From a virus, in IMG/VR virus record IMGVR_UViG_3300028393_000345, positions 1 through 23,258 of that record: a stretch of DNA of 23,258 nt; one strand, 5' to 3'. Under the pieces are notes generated by a model that worked only from the letters and a program-made list of their open reading frames with translations, was not told the DNA's origin and did no database searches. How positions within the stretch are numbered: the stretch's first letter is position 1; each line of letters starts with the position of its first letter. The position numbers were made by a program, and so were the translations under genes. Positions 1 to 7,362 of this stretch are shown piece by piece.

Positions 1-1039
1 AAATGTGATCTGAAGTTCCCGCAATTATGGCACCATTTGCAACAATTGCGCCACTAGAATAGTGAGTTTTCAGAATACTGGATGCGCCAACTATTGTCGA
101 GCCTGGTCCAACCAATACCCCAATAGATGAATGGACATGGGTCCGATTGGCCGTTCCGGTGACGTTTCCAAGCTGACCAACCAAATTCCCCGTCGATGGA
201 TGGGTGCGGAATCGGGTTGCAGAACCGGCAATTGTTGCTACTTGACCAGCCAAGTCACCCGTAGTTAAGTGAGCGCGGAATCGGGTTGCGCTTCCCATAA
301 CCATCGGACCGGGGCCAACTAGGATACCGCTAGTCAAATGCCTACGGGTGCGGGATGCCGCGCCAGCAATAGCCGAGCTTTGTCCAATCAGAGCGCCTGT
401 TGTTGAATGGTTTACTCTGCCCGATATTCGATTAGCAGCACCTGAAACAGCCGAGCCTGCGCCGATCAATGCGCCGGTTGACGGATAATTGTGTGTTCTA
501 GCCGCTGCACCAGAAACAGTTGATCCGGAACCAGTTAATGCGCCGGTTGACGAGTGAGCATGGGTTCGATTTGCCGAACCGCTAACAGCCGAGCCAGGGC
601 CAATCAGCGCGCCGGTTGACGGATGGACGTGAGTTCGGCTTGCAGAACCTGCAACAACTGAGCCGGGGCCAACGATAGCCCCGGTGGACGGATGGGTGCG
701 GAATCGCTTGGCTGCACCAGAAATAGTTGAGCCTGGGCCAACAATAGCGCCCGTTGAAGGGTGAACACGGGTTCGTTTGGCCGCACCGGCAATAGTCGAG
801 CCTGGGCCAGTTAAAGCTCCTGTTGAAGAATGTGCGCGAAATCGTTTAGCCGCACCGGCAATTGTTGATCCCGGGCCAGTCAATGCTCCTGTTGAAGGAT
901 GTGTGCGGAATCGTTTAGCTGCACCAGCAACCGTTGATCCTGGGCCAGTTAAAGCGCCTGTGGTTGTGTGTTTTGCCTTGTGCGCAGCAGAACCCGCGAT
1001 AATTGATCCAGGTCCAGTTAAAGAGCCTGTGGTTGTGTG
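1..1039 (-). repeat. 69-bp (23-residue) in-frame tandem repeat array in the fibre gene, about 15 copies
   Basis: Reading the minus strand from 1039 leftward, a unit with consensus H-x-S-T-G-A-L-x-G-x-G-S-x-x-x-G-x-A-x-R-x-x-x recurs at a 69-bp period (for example, equivalent CCNGGGCCAG sites at 801, 870 and 939). About 15 copies are present and the array continues past the window edge. Central copies are close to identical at protein level, while the copies nearest the left edge are more diverged. One copy (about 420-500) carries a 9-bp, three-residue insertion, so the spacing to the next copy is 78 bp. It is a coding repeat, not a CRISPR: there are no unique spacers and the reading frame is kept. 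Confidence 0.9.
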
Positions 1040-3631
1040 AGTGCCAGCAGTAGTTGGAACATAAGTGATGACAATTAAACCGGGGCCACCAGTGCCTCCA
1101 GTAACAACTTGACTGCTACTTGCGCCACCACCAGCGCCGCCGCCACCATATGCAGTATTTGTGTTTACTGCTACTAAACCAGTGCCGCCAGCACCACCAC
1201 CGCCACCAATTGAGTTAAGAACATCAACACCAATACCACCAATACCATTGCCGCCGGTATTTGAACCTCCACCACCACCGCCTCGAACTCCTGTACCTCC
1301 ATTAGCGACCCCGCCGCCATTACCAGCAGAATTATTACCACCAGTACCGCCAGTTGTGCCACTTGCAAGACCACCTATACTGCCGCCACCATTGCCGCCG
1401 CCGCCAGAACCCGCTGCACCAACCGAGGCCGCAGTTATACCTACACGACCAGCACCACCTGTTCCATTAGGGCCACCTGCGCCACCACCACCAGCACCAC
1501 CAGAAAAACCAGACCCGATATACCCGCCATTACCACCTGCGCCGCCGGTTGCAGTTGAACCAATACCACCCACCCCCCCAAGGTTGGCTGAAGCAATACT
1601 ACCCGTACCACCTTTACCACCAGCCGCAGTTGATGCGCCAGAATTCCAAGTAGTTGCAGTGCCATCCACTCCGGGGTTTGCTATTGCTCCACCAGTACCA
1701 CCAGTACCGCCAGTTCCTATCGCATAAGTAATTGTTCCTGAAAGCGTTTGGTTTGTTAACTGTGTGTATCCACCACCGCCACCACCAGCGCCAGATGCAA
1801 TACCCCCAGAAAAGAAACAGCCAGATGCACCACCACCAGCACCAAAAATGTGGATGGTGTTATTTGAATTGTTCCAATCAGCAGGAACAGTCCAACTTGT
1901 ACCTGAAGCAAGCGCATAAGCAACAGGTCCAACCGCCGAAAATAATGCCCCTTTTACATTACCACCATTTACGGAATTTGCACCCAAATACCATTTATAA
2001 GGAGCAGTTCCATTTGTGGCAAATGGTGTAAATGTTATGCTTGAAACACTAAGATAATCTGGAGTTGTTACTGTACCGCCACCATTTAACTGAATGCTTG
2101 TACCATTAGCACCTGTAAGAGTAAGCAATTTTCCCGCAGTGCCAGCGCCAGTAAAAGAATTTACTTGTATGCTGTTAGCTGGAAAAACAATCGATGTTGC
2201 CCCAGTCGCTGTATACGTTGCCGTAATGTTATTTAATACAAGTCCAGTAACACTTGGAATTGTTAATGCACCAGCGCCGCCATTATTCAAAGTGCAATTA
2301 AAAGTTGATCCGCCTGAAACAAAACTTTTAGCGGATGCGCTTGTAAGACTAATTGAGCCTGTGCCTGAACCTGCGGTAGTTGTAAATCCCGTTGGAACTG
2401 CATTGTTAAATGCGGTTGTACCTGATGCCGCAATTGCTAATGTGCCGCCATTAAACGTCAGGTTTTTTGTTCCTGTCGCTGTTAAAAATGTAGCCGTTGC
2501 AGTAGCAGAAAGTGTTAATGTTTTACCATTTAAGTCCAACGTACCATTGGTAAGCGTAACTGCTCCAGCAACAGCCGCACTTGTTGTTAACGCACTTTGA
2601 AGACTCCAAGAACCACCAACCCCATTAAATATAAATGGAACAGATAAAGTAATACCATTTGATGTAATTGTTCTTGATGTTATTGGGGGAGTACATAATG
2701 GTTGTAATGGCTGTGTTGAAGCAAATGTAATAGACCCTGTACCAGTCCATACAGTAGTTGATGCCAAAGACATCGACCCATTAACTGACAATGTTGCAGT
2801 TGATTGAGCAAATGTTACAGATGATCCTGATATATTAAAATCAAGACAAAATATAGTGCTAGAAGGACTAACTGTATATGGACCCGCTTGGTCAAAATAC
2901 ACATTATCTTGAGCTGTTGGAACAGGCGCTCCGCTTGCTCCACCAGAAGAAAATGCCCAGTTTGTTGTTGATGTTGTTGTCCAAGAACCTGAGCCGCCCA
3001 CCCAATAACGACCGCTTGGAATAAGCAATAAGTTAATTGCACAAAGTGTTGAGCTAACACTAAGTGTTGCTGTTCGTGCTGTAATAGCCCCTGCTGTTGC
3101 TTGCAGTTCATCAACAATCAACAAACCGCGATTTTGGCTTGATGGAAGGGTTGATCTATTTGCTCTTTCGGTTGTTGATGCTGGATCAGTCCATGTACCT
3201 GTTGCACCAGTAACCGCTGCACCATAAACACTAACAATATATTGGTTGTCGTAAACAGTTCCAAATGTTGTTGTTGTTGAGACTGTTGTTCCGGACGCTG
3301 CTGCTGTACGATTAGTTGTATAAAGACCACTAACTCCACGATAAGCAACAATACAAGACGATGTTGTTGCCCCCGATACCGTTACTACCTGACTAGTAGT
3401 GGGTTCTGTTCCACTTGCAAATTTGGTATATACAAAAAGATTGCTTGCTACTGAATCTTGTAATGTCCAACCAGATGGGGTTGTTGGAGTAGCTGTTGAG
3501 CAAACCGTTAATATTAAAAAATCACCTTGTTGAACAAGACCAGCGGGAGTATTACCCACTGGCGAGTGAAAACTTAACGATGGGTTTGCCCCAACAGTGA
3601 CCCCCGTAGAATCAACGTAAGCAATAGCCAT
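1..3631 (-). CDS. Large tail-fibre/adhesin-like protein with Gly-rich domain and 23-residue repeats (3' end outside window)
   Basis: The minus frame is open from an ATG at 3631 to the window edge (1210 codons, no stop), so the C-terminus is missing. Domains seen: residues 1 to about 110 look like a beta-sandwich (GDFLILTV, TPSGWTLQD) of the sort that opens many phage fibre proteins. From about 205 there is a WVGGSGSW...TNW segment followed by short Asn/Thr-rich strands typical of a beta-helix. At about 581 WTVPADW leads into a domain dominated by glycine (about 595-850), resembling the Gly_rich_2 family. From about 865 onward come tandem 23-residue repeats. This composition fits a virion fibre or surface-binding protein. 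The start lies 2 nt after the stop of the 58-aa gene, so the two are probably co-transcribed. The Shine-Dalgarno is weak. A role in host recognition is inferred from architecture only; an extracellular adhesin of a prophage is the alternative. Confidence 0.8.
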   Translation of the reverse strand, partial: MAIAYVDSTGVTVGANPSLSFHSPVGNTPAGLVQQGDFLILTVCSTATPTTPSGWTLQDSVASNLFVYTKFASGTEPTTSQVVTVSGATTSSCIVAYRGVSGLYTTNRTAAASGTTVSTTTTFGTVYDNQYIVSVYGAAVTGATGTWTDPASTTERANRSTLPSSQNRGLLIVDELQATAGAITARTATLSVSSTLCAINLLLIPSGRYWVGGSGSWTTTSTTNWAFSSGGASGAPVPTAQDNVYFDQAGPYTVSPSSTIFCLDFNISGSSVTFAQSTATLSVNGSMSLASTTVWTGTGSITFASTQPLQPLCTPPITSRTITSNGITLSVPFIFNGVGGSWSLQSALTTSAAVAGAVTLTNGTLDLNGKTLTLSATATATFLTATGTKNLTFNGGTLAIAASGTTAFNNAVPTGFTTTAGSGTGSISLTSASAKSFVSGGSTFNCTLNNGGAGALTIPSVTGLVLNNITATYTATGATSIVFPANSIQVNSFTGAGTAGKLLTLTGANGTSIQLNGGGTVTTPDYLSVSSITFTPFATNGTAPYKWYLGANSVNGGNVKGALFSAVGPVAYALASGTSWTVPADWNNSNNTIHIFGAGGGASGCFFSGGIASGAGGGGGGYTQLTNQTLSGTITYAIGTGGTGGTGGAIANPGVDGTATTWNSGASTAAGGKGGTGSIASANLGGVGGIGSTATGGAGGNGGYIGSGFSGGAGGGGAGGPNGTGGAGRVGITAASVGAAGSGGGGNGGGSIGGLASGTTGGTGGNNSAGNGGGVANGGTGVRGGGGGGSNTGGNGIGGIGVDVLNSIGGGGGAGGTGLVAVNTNTAYGGGGAGGGASSSQVVTGGTGGPGLIVITYVPTTAGTHTTTGSLTGPGSIIAGSAAHKAKHTTTGALTGPGSTVAGAAKRFRTHPSTGALTGPGSTIAGAAKRFRAHSSTGALTGPGSTIAGAAKRTRVHPSTGAIVGPGSTISGAAKRFRTHPSTGAIVGPGSVVAGSASRTHVHPSTGALIGPGSAVSGSANRTHAHSSTGALTGSGSTVSGAAARTHNYPSTGALIGAGSAVSGAANRISGRVNHSTTGALIGQSSAIAGAASRTRRHLTSGILVGPGPMVMGSATRFRAHLTTGDLAGQVATIAGSATRFRTHPSTGNLVGQLGNVTGTANRTHVHSSIGVLVGPGSTIVGASSILKTHYSSGAIVANGAIIAGTSDHI
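1075..1850 (-). other. Glycine-rich domain segment of the fibre protein
   Basis: On the minus strand this stretch encodes mostly Gly with Ala, Thr, Ser and Asn (runs such as GGTGGTGG, GAGGGG), bounded by IHIFGAGGG at the start and by GGTGGPGLIVITYVP at the end. That start and end match the usual limits of the Gly_rich_2 type of phage fibre domain. On the plus strand the same bases create an artificial proline-rich open frame. Glycine-rich domains in phage adhesins are known to form polyglycine-II helix bundles that contact host receptors; applying that here is an inference. Confidence 0.65.
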
Positions 3632-3633
3632 TT

Positions 3634-3810
3634 TTATTCAACCACGTCCGTGGGTTCAACCGGCTGGTTAAAAATTGACACCCAGTCGTTCAAGCGCTGC
3701 TGTTTTAGGATTTCAATCTCAGTGTCAGATGGGGTCGGCTCATCATCAGAAAACCAAAGGGCATCTGCAAACTTGCCGTAAGGAGTTTCAAATTCAAAGT
3801 CGATTTTCAC
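3634..3810 (-). CDS. 58-aa hypothetical protein preceding the fibre gene
   Basis: A small acidic protein (MKIDFEFETPYG at the start, PVEPTDVVE at the end). I chose the GTG at 3810 because GGAG stands at the right distance upstream. A farther GTG at 3837 would lie inside the terminator stem and has no ribosome site. Small proteins of this kind (a beta-rich start followed by a helix with the pattern EIEILKQQRLNDW) commonly precede fibre genes in phages of this type, but no function is known to me. The stop is 2 nt before the fibre start, implying coupled translation. It could be a fibre chaperone or a linker; there is no direct evidence for either. Confidence 0.65.
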   Translation of the reverse strand: MKIDFEFETPYGKFADALWFSDDEPTPSDTEIEILKQQRLNDWVSIFNQPVEPTDVVE

Positions 3811-3820
3811 ATTGCACTCC

Positions 3821-3849
3821 AATAAAAACACCCGCACTAAGGCGGGTGT
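3821..3849 (-). terminator. Rho-independent terminator inside the structural operon
   Basis: Read on the minus strand, ACACCCGC, a 6-nt loop, then GCGGGTGT forms a perfect 8-bp GC-rich stem (plus-strand arms 3828-3835 and 3842-3849), directly followed by a run of T (TTTTATT). It lies 25 nt after the stop of the 130-aa gene and only about 10 nt before the Shine-Dalgarno of the 58-aa gene, leaving no room for a separate promoter between them. Confidence 0.85.
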
Positions 3850-3874
3850 AGTTCAGCCTACCCCGCAGGGGCTA

Positions 3875-4267
3875 TTAAGCAGACAGCGCGGTATACGTCA
3901 GCGAACTGCAAGAAACCGTGTCACCGGCGGCAACTGTCAGGCCGTTGGTCATGTTGATGTCAGAACCCGAAGCAGCAACAGAACACTGAATGATGGCGGT
4001 GCCGCCAGAGGTTTGCAGGGTTGCAAACGCAACAGCAGACGCATTACCTGCGGCATTGGTGTCGCTCGTGATTGCGTTGGCCGTGGCGGTGCCAGAAGAT
4101 GACGCGCCAAAGGCAGTTGCCGACAAAGGCAAGGTGGCCACAGCAGTGCCAGGTGCGGCAATGGTTGAGGGCGAAATACGGAACACCAAGTTTCCGCTGG
4201 TGCCGATCAACGCGGTGACGGCGTCGGTTGCTGCGTTACGAGCCGACGTGCTGTGTGTTACTGCCAT
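3875..4267 (-). CDS. 130-aa Ala/Ser/Thr-rich phage protein, possibly a small virion protein
   Basis: Starts MAVTHSTSARNAATDAV and is rich in Ala, Ser, Thr and Gly, with only two cysteines, both near the C-terminus, and no membrane segment. The strand-and-turn composition suggests a compact beta-rich domain. GAAGGAG stands 7 nt before the ATG. The gene follows the 53-aa gene, overlapping it by 32 nt, and is the last gene before the terminator, the place where strongly expressed structural genes often sit. Short proteins with this N-terminal pattern (HSTxxRNAxxDAVxxLI) recur in phages and are usually left as hypothetical. A decoration or head-completion protein is possible but unproven. Confidence 0.75.
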   Translation of the reverse strand: MAVTHSTSARNAATDAVTALIGTSGNLVFRISPSTIAAPGTAVATLPLSATAFGASSSGTATANAITSDTNAAGNASAVAFATLQTSGGTAIIQCSVAASGSDINMTNGLTVAAGDTVSCSSLTYTALSA

Positions 4268-4397
4268 TTTGAAGCTCCTTCAATTTGTCTTCGTCGAGGT
4301 ATCCGACGAGTTCGACGGTTTCGGTTTTACCCGTTTCTTTTCGGGTAATCTCAAGGGTAAACCGTAGTTCACCAGGTTGTCCTGCAAGTTCTATCAT
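4236..4397 (-). CDS. 53-aa overlapped small protein of unknown function
   Basis: A short frame beginning MIELAGQPGELRF and ending QHVGS. Its ATG overlaps the stop of the upstream gene as ATGA (4394-4397), and its 3' end overlaps the next gene by 32 nt, so the GAAGGAG ribosome site of the next gene lies inside it. The sequence is charged and fully hydrophilic (TLEITRKETGKTETVEL, then GYLDEDKLKELQNG), resembling a small beta-hairpin plus helix. It fills what would otherwise be a 126-nt gap in a tightly packed operon. It is probably expressed by translational coupling. I do not recognise a family. Confidence 0.6.
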   Translation of the reverse strand: MIELAGQPGELRFTLEITRKETGKTETVELVGYLDEDKLKELQNGSNTQHVGS

Positions 4398-4756
4398 GCC
4401 AGAAATCTCAGTTTGTACAAGGTAGACAAGTACCGGCCAACAATTTCATCAATTATATTCTGCAAAGCGGTATCTTCTTTGCTCACCACCTTGTACCGAC
4501 CATCCTCAATGTCTTTGAGCGAGTCTTGCAAGAACTCAACAATGTTGGTCGTTTTCTTGGCACTTAGCAAGCTGATTGGTCCAATCAACTCGTGACGGCC
4601 TTGGTACGCTTCGGTGAAATTGTCAGCCAGTTCAATGATTTCATTGTAGAACTCATTGAGCGCCATGTGCTTAGAGAAACTGCGGGTGTTCAAATGCACC
4701 GAGTGCGCAACATCACGCGCAAGAAACAGCGTGCCTACAAAATCAGCGGGTTTCAT
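4394..4756 (-). CDS. DUF5856-like phage protein
   Basis: A 120-aa protein, mostly helical by composition, with the segment LFLARDVAHSVHLNTRSFSKHMALNEFY near residues 10-37 followed by acidic and hydrophobic helices (EIIELADNFTEAYQG). Its start overlaps the portal stop as ATGA (4753-4756). The His/Glu pattern (H18, H21, H30, E35) and helix-bundle look resemble a ferritin/Dps-like fold. From memory it matches the phage family DUF5856, with function unknown. Its position directly after the portal suggests an accessory role in the virion or its assembly, but metal binding or a non-structural role cannot be excluded. Confidence 0.7.
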   Translation of the reverse strand: MKPADFVGTLFLARDVAHSVHLNTRSFSKHMALNEFYNEIIELADNFTEAYQGRHELIGPISLLSAKKTTNIVEFLQDSLKDIEDGRYKVVSKEDTALQNIIDEIVGRYLSTLYKLRFLA

Positions 4757-6939
4757 TGTTGCATCCCTTCAGTCGATTCTGGCATACCCGGCATTTGACG
4801 CGGTTCCGACTGCTCTACCTCTGGGCGTGCGGCCATCAAGTCACCGCTATTGATCATCGAGTGGATAGTACCCACAGCGATGTCCTGAATCTGTTCCGGT
4901 GACATACTGGCCTGAATTGCAGAGATGCGCTGCGTTTCGGCTTGGAATGCCTTGATGTCAGCCTCATAGTCTTTGCGACGCTGCTCCTGCATTTCAATAG
5001 ATTTGCCCACGTTTTGCAACATCTGGTGCATCTGTTCCATTTCCTGGCCCATCGCCTGCATCTGCTGCTGGGCGGCAGCCAGTGCCGGGTTGTCCTCGGC
5101 ATCATCCATGAGCTTGGGGTCAATAGTCTTGGCAAACCGTTTGGCCATCTCTTGAGCGCCTGGCCAATCCATGTTCTTCACAAACAAGTCACCAGCCACC
5201 TGCCAAAGTTGGGGGTTACCCTGCAACAGTTGAGCCATAGCCTCCAAAGCCTCTTGGCGCTTGGTGGCATAGCCTGGGCCGGTGGTAACCACCACATCGT
5301 ATTTGCCAACGGTGGGGTTGTAAATTTTGTCGATCACAATCCCATGCTCGTTTTGCACTTTGCGAACGGCTTCGGGCTGGGTCGGGTCAATCTTGACCAT
5401 ATCAGACTCGCCGTCTTCGCCAATAATCCGAGCGATACGCTGGGTGTCGTAAATCTTGGGGATCAGGTCCACCAACTGACGGGTGACATAGCGCACTGCA
5501 CGAGCCAAGTTGTCAACATAGTGATAGGTTCCGGTATCACCCTCGCGCTGACGCGCCAGGATGGCTTTGCCAGATCGCTCGTTGCCTTGCTGACCCAGTG
5601 ATGCGTCGTACTGGCCAGTCGTGGATTTAATGTCCTCAGAGGCCCCTGCTTTGGCTTGCAGCAGGCCAGATGACGCCATCGGGGGCTGGGCACGCTGGGG
5701 CAAAGGCAAAATAGCGCCCTGGCCATCGGTAACATCAGGGTTTACCTCTAAATACGGCCAGTTGGTCGTGTTGGCGGTCTTCCACTGGTTTTCATAGCCC
5801 TCAAACTGGCCACCATAGCCAATAAACGGGGCCTTGGGTGCCAGAGCCAGCATCTCTGCCTCTTGGGACACCCAGTAGTTGTACATCCGCTGTGCGTCTT
5901 TGGCATTTCGGACCAAACCGCTCATGTAGATGCGGCCATCCACCTCAAATTCGTTGCCAATGACCTTTACAACCGGAATCCAAGCACCGGCCCAGTCGCG
6001 TTCTTCCAAGATTTCGTAGCCGTTGATCTTGCACCACTTGACCTTCTTGATCTCCACCTCGCGCTTTTGCTTGGGAGCGCCGTACATGGCCTTCATGGCC
6101 TTGTCTTCAGGCGTGCCAGCGTAATAGGACTGGTTGCCAGGGTACAAGTGCAGCGTTTTGTGGTCGTAGTCGATGTAGAAATACTCGGCAATTCGCACTG
6201 TATTTTCGTTAATCCACTGGTTAATGGACTGATCGCCCACGCCCATCGACTGCAAGGTGTTAATCGGCGCAGCGTTGGGGTACAGCCGGTGATATTCCTC
6301 TTTTGGTATATCTTCGGTGATAAAACACCACTTGGCATCAGCACCGCAAGGGTCTTGAATCATGGGGTCCATGTAGACCGAGAACGAATTGCGGATACGG
6401 CCAATCTTAATGTCCTGATTGAACGATTTATCGTCGCAATACTCGGTCAAGATGCGCAGGTAACCCTCGCCATACGCCACTTGGTTCTCGCAGGCCGTGT
6501 CGTATGCAACATCGGCGTCGCTGATGTACTCAATGTGACGCACGATGCCATTAAACACCTCGGCCACCTGAATGTCGGCACCGTCATCGGCTGGGATGAC
6601 TTTTCCAGATGGGCGATTCTGGCGCTGGTCGTTTGTGACTTGGCGAACGTGCTGGGGCAGCTTGTTGATTGTCAGGCAGGGACGAGCATTGATCGTCTGG
6701 CCTTGCACAGCGCCACGGGTAGACAGCACATCGGCTGGCCACTGCCACTGGTTGTCGGGCGAACCGGCAAAGAACCGCAGGTCATCCAGCTCATCCTCAC
6801 GGGACTCAGAATAGGCCGAGATGGCCATGTCCAAACGGCTTCTGGCCGTACTCAGCACATCGGCAGAGCTTTTGTCCTTGGCCGAGCCGCCTTCGGATAC
6901 AGCAGCGGCGGCGGTGATCCCGGTGTAATCTTGAGGCAT
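4753..6939 (-). CDS. Portal protein, P22-like
   Basis: 728 residues, very close to the 725 of P22 gp1. The portal is the dodecameric ring at one capsid vertex through which the terminase pumps DNA and to which the tail attaches. Visible hallmarks: INARPCLTINKLPQHVRQVTNDQRQNRP near residues 83-110 (the conserved P22-portal signature), a central mixed domain with many Tyr/Trp, GQYDASLG and GNERSGKAIL around 440-460, and a long Gln/Met-rich coiled coil near 610-680 that fits the helical barrel. It begins at a TAATG overlap with the preceding lysine-rich gene and ends in an ATGA overlap with the DUF5856-like gene, so the block is one operon with terL. No frameshift or truncation was seen. Confidence 0.93.
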   Translation of the reverse strand: MPQDYTGITAAAAVSEGGSAKDKSSADVLSTARSRLDMAISAYSESREDELDDLRFFAGSPDNQWQWPADVLSTRGAVQGQTINARPCLTINKLPQHVRQVTNDQRQNRPSGKVIPADDGADIQVAEVFNGIVRHIEYISDADVAYDTACENQVAYGEGYLRILTEYCDDKSFNQDIKIGRIRNSFSVYMDPMIQDPCGADAKWCFITEDIPKEEYHRLYPNAAPINTLQSMGVGDQSINQWINENTVRIAEYFYIDYDHKTLHLYPGNQSYYAGTPEDKAMKAMYGAPKQKREVEIKKVKWCKINGYEILEERDWAGAWIPVVKVIGNEFEVDGRIYMSGLVRNAKDAQRMYNYWVSQEAEMLALAPKAPFIGYGGQFEGYENQWKTANTTNWPYLEVNPDVTDGQGAILPLPQRAQPPMASSGLLQAKAGASEDIKSTTGQYDASLGQQGNERSGKAILARQREGDTGTYHYVDNLARAVRYVTRQLVDLIPKIYDTQRIARIIGEDGESDMVKIDPTQPEAVRKVQNEHGIVIDKIYNPTVGKYDVVVTTGPGYATKRQEALEAMAQLLQGNPQLWQVAGDLFVKNMDWPGAQEMAKRFAKTIDPKLMDDAEDNPALAAAQQQMQAMGQEMEQMHQMLQNVGKSIEMQEQRRKDYEADIKAFQAETQRISAIQASMSPEQIQDIAVGTIHSMINSGDLMAARPEVEQSEPRQMPGMPESTEGMQQ

Positions 6940-7079
6940 TATTTTTTCTTCGGTTTGGGTGCTTCACGCTTGACCGAATACGCAATTGCCACGGCCTGTT
7001 TCACGGGTTTACCCGCTTTAACCTCGGCTTTTACGTTCTTGCGAAACGCTTCGGGGGATTTAGATTTAACGAGTGGCAT
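6939..7079 (-). CDS. 46-aa lysine-rich small phage protein (AGKPxKQAVAIA motif)
   Basis: A very basic protein (12 Lys and 2 Arg in 46) reading [19 protein letters not shown], then [17 protein letters not shown] and a KPKKK tail. The AGKPxKQAVAIA core is a pattern I know from many small phage proteins found near terminase and portal genes; function unknown. Its stop overlaps the portal ATG as TAATG. The strong positive charge suggests nucleic-acid contact, perhaps during packaging. It is the third of three consecutive lysine-rich genes. Confidence 0.75.
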   Translation of the reverse strand: MPLVKSKSPEAFRKNVKAEVKAGKPVKQAVAIAYSVKREAPKPKKK

Positions 7080-7080
7080 A

Positions 7081-7209
7081 TCACTTCTTTTTCATTGGCA
7101 TGGGCTTGGCCTGGCGCTTATCGGCGGCCATGTCTTTCTTGCTGCCCTCTTTGCCGTATGCTTTTTTCTCAACGTCTTTTTTGGATTTTTCAAACTTTGT
7201 TGCCATCAT
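7081..7209 (-). CDS. 42-aa lysine-rich small phage protein
   Basis: One third lysine (14 of 42), with the core [21 protein letters not shown] and a PMPMKKK end. Two ATGs in tandem (7209 and 7206) are both possible starts; the first overlaps the stop of the preceding gene as ATGA. The next gene starts 1 nt after its stop. No hydrophobic segment or known domain. Same style and probably same kind of role as its two neighbours, which is not established. Confidence 0.65.
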   Translation of the reverse strand: MMATKFEKSKKDVEKKAYGKEGSKKDMAADKRQAKPMPMKKK

Positions 7210-7361
7210 TTCCCCTTTTTGGCCGTTTTGGCCGAGTCTTTGAAATCTTTGGCGCTAGGCGCTGCCTTGCTGCCAACTTTGTTCATCTTTTCACCAGAAC
7301 CCGCTTTGATGCGAGCTTGCTTGGCGTGAATGTTGGCGTATAGCCCAGGTTTAGTTGCCAT
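7206..7361 (-). CDS. 51-aa lysine-rich small phage protein (KPGLYANIHAKQ motif)
   Basis: Starts MATKPGLYANIHAKQARIKAG and continues GSGEKMNKVGSKAAPSAKDF. The LYANIHAK and GSGEKM..GSKxAPsxxdF pattern is a recurrent small phage protein family without known function. 12 of 51 residues are lysine. I chose the ATG at 7361, one base after the terL stop and preceded by GGGGGC, over an upstream start that would lie inside terL. It probably forms one translation unit with terL and the next two lysine-rich genes. Confidence 0.78.
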   Translation of the reverse strand: MATKPGLYANIHAKQARIKAGSGEKMNKVGSKAAPSAKDFKDSAKTAKKGK

Positions 7362-7362
7362 T

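Noticed and set aside
1-1039. Regular 69-bp repeats resembling a CRISPR array
   Set aside because: Repeats are contiguous, in frame and without unique spacers; they encode a 23-residue protein repeat.
1161-1727. Open plus-strand frame encoding a proline-rich protein
   Set aside because: It is the antisense of the glycine-rich part of the fibre gene (Gly codons read as Pro on the other strand), with no ribosome site and no family likeness.
3811-3837. Longer start (GTG at 3837) for the 58-aa gene
   Set aside because: It lies within the terminator stem and lacks a ribosome site, while GGAG is correctly placed before the GTG at 3810.
4942-5601. 219-codon plus-strand frame opposite the portal C-terminus
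   Set aside because: His/Leu-rich antisense shadow of the Gln/Met-rich coiled coil; no ribosome site or neighbouring plus-strand genes.
5863-7329. 488-codon plus-strand frame opposite the portal and the lysine-rich genes
   Set aside because: It runs antisense to a portal with clear family motifs and crosses several well-spaced minus-strand genes; the frame is open because of codon bias. No recognisable domain.
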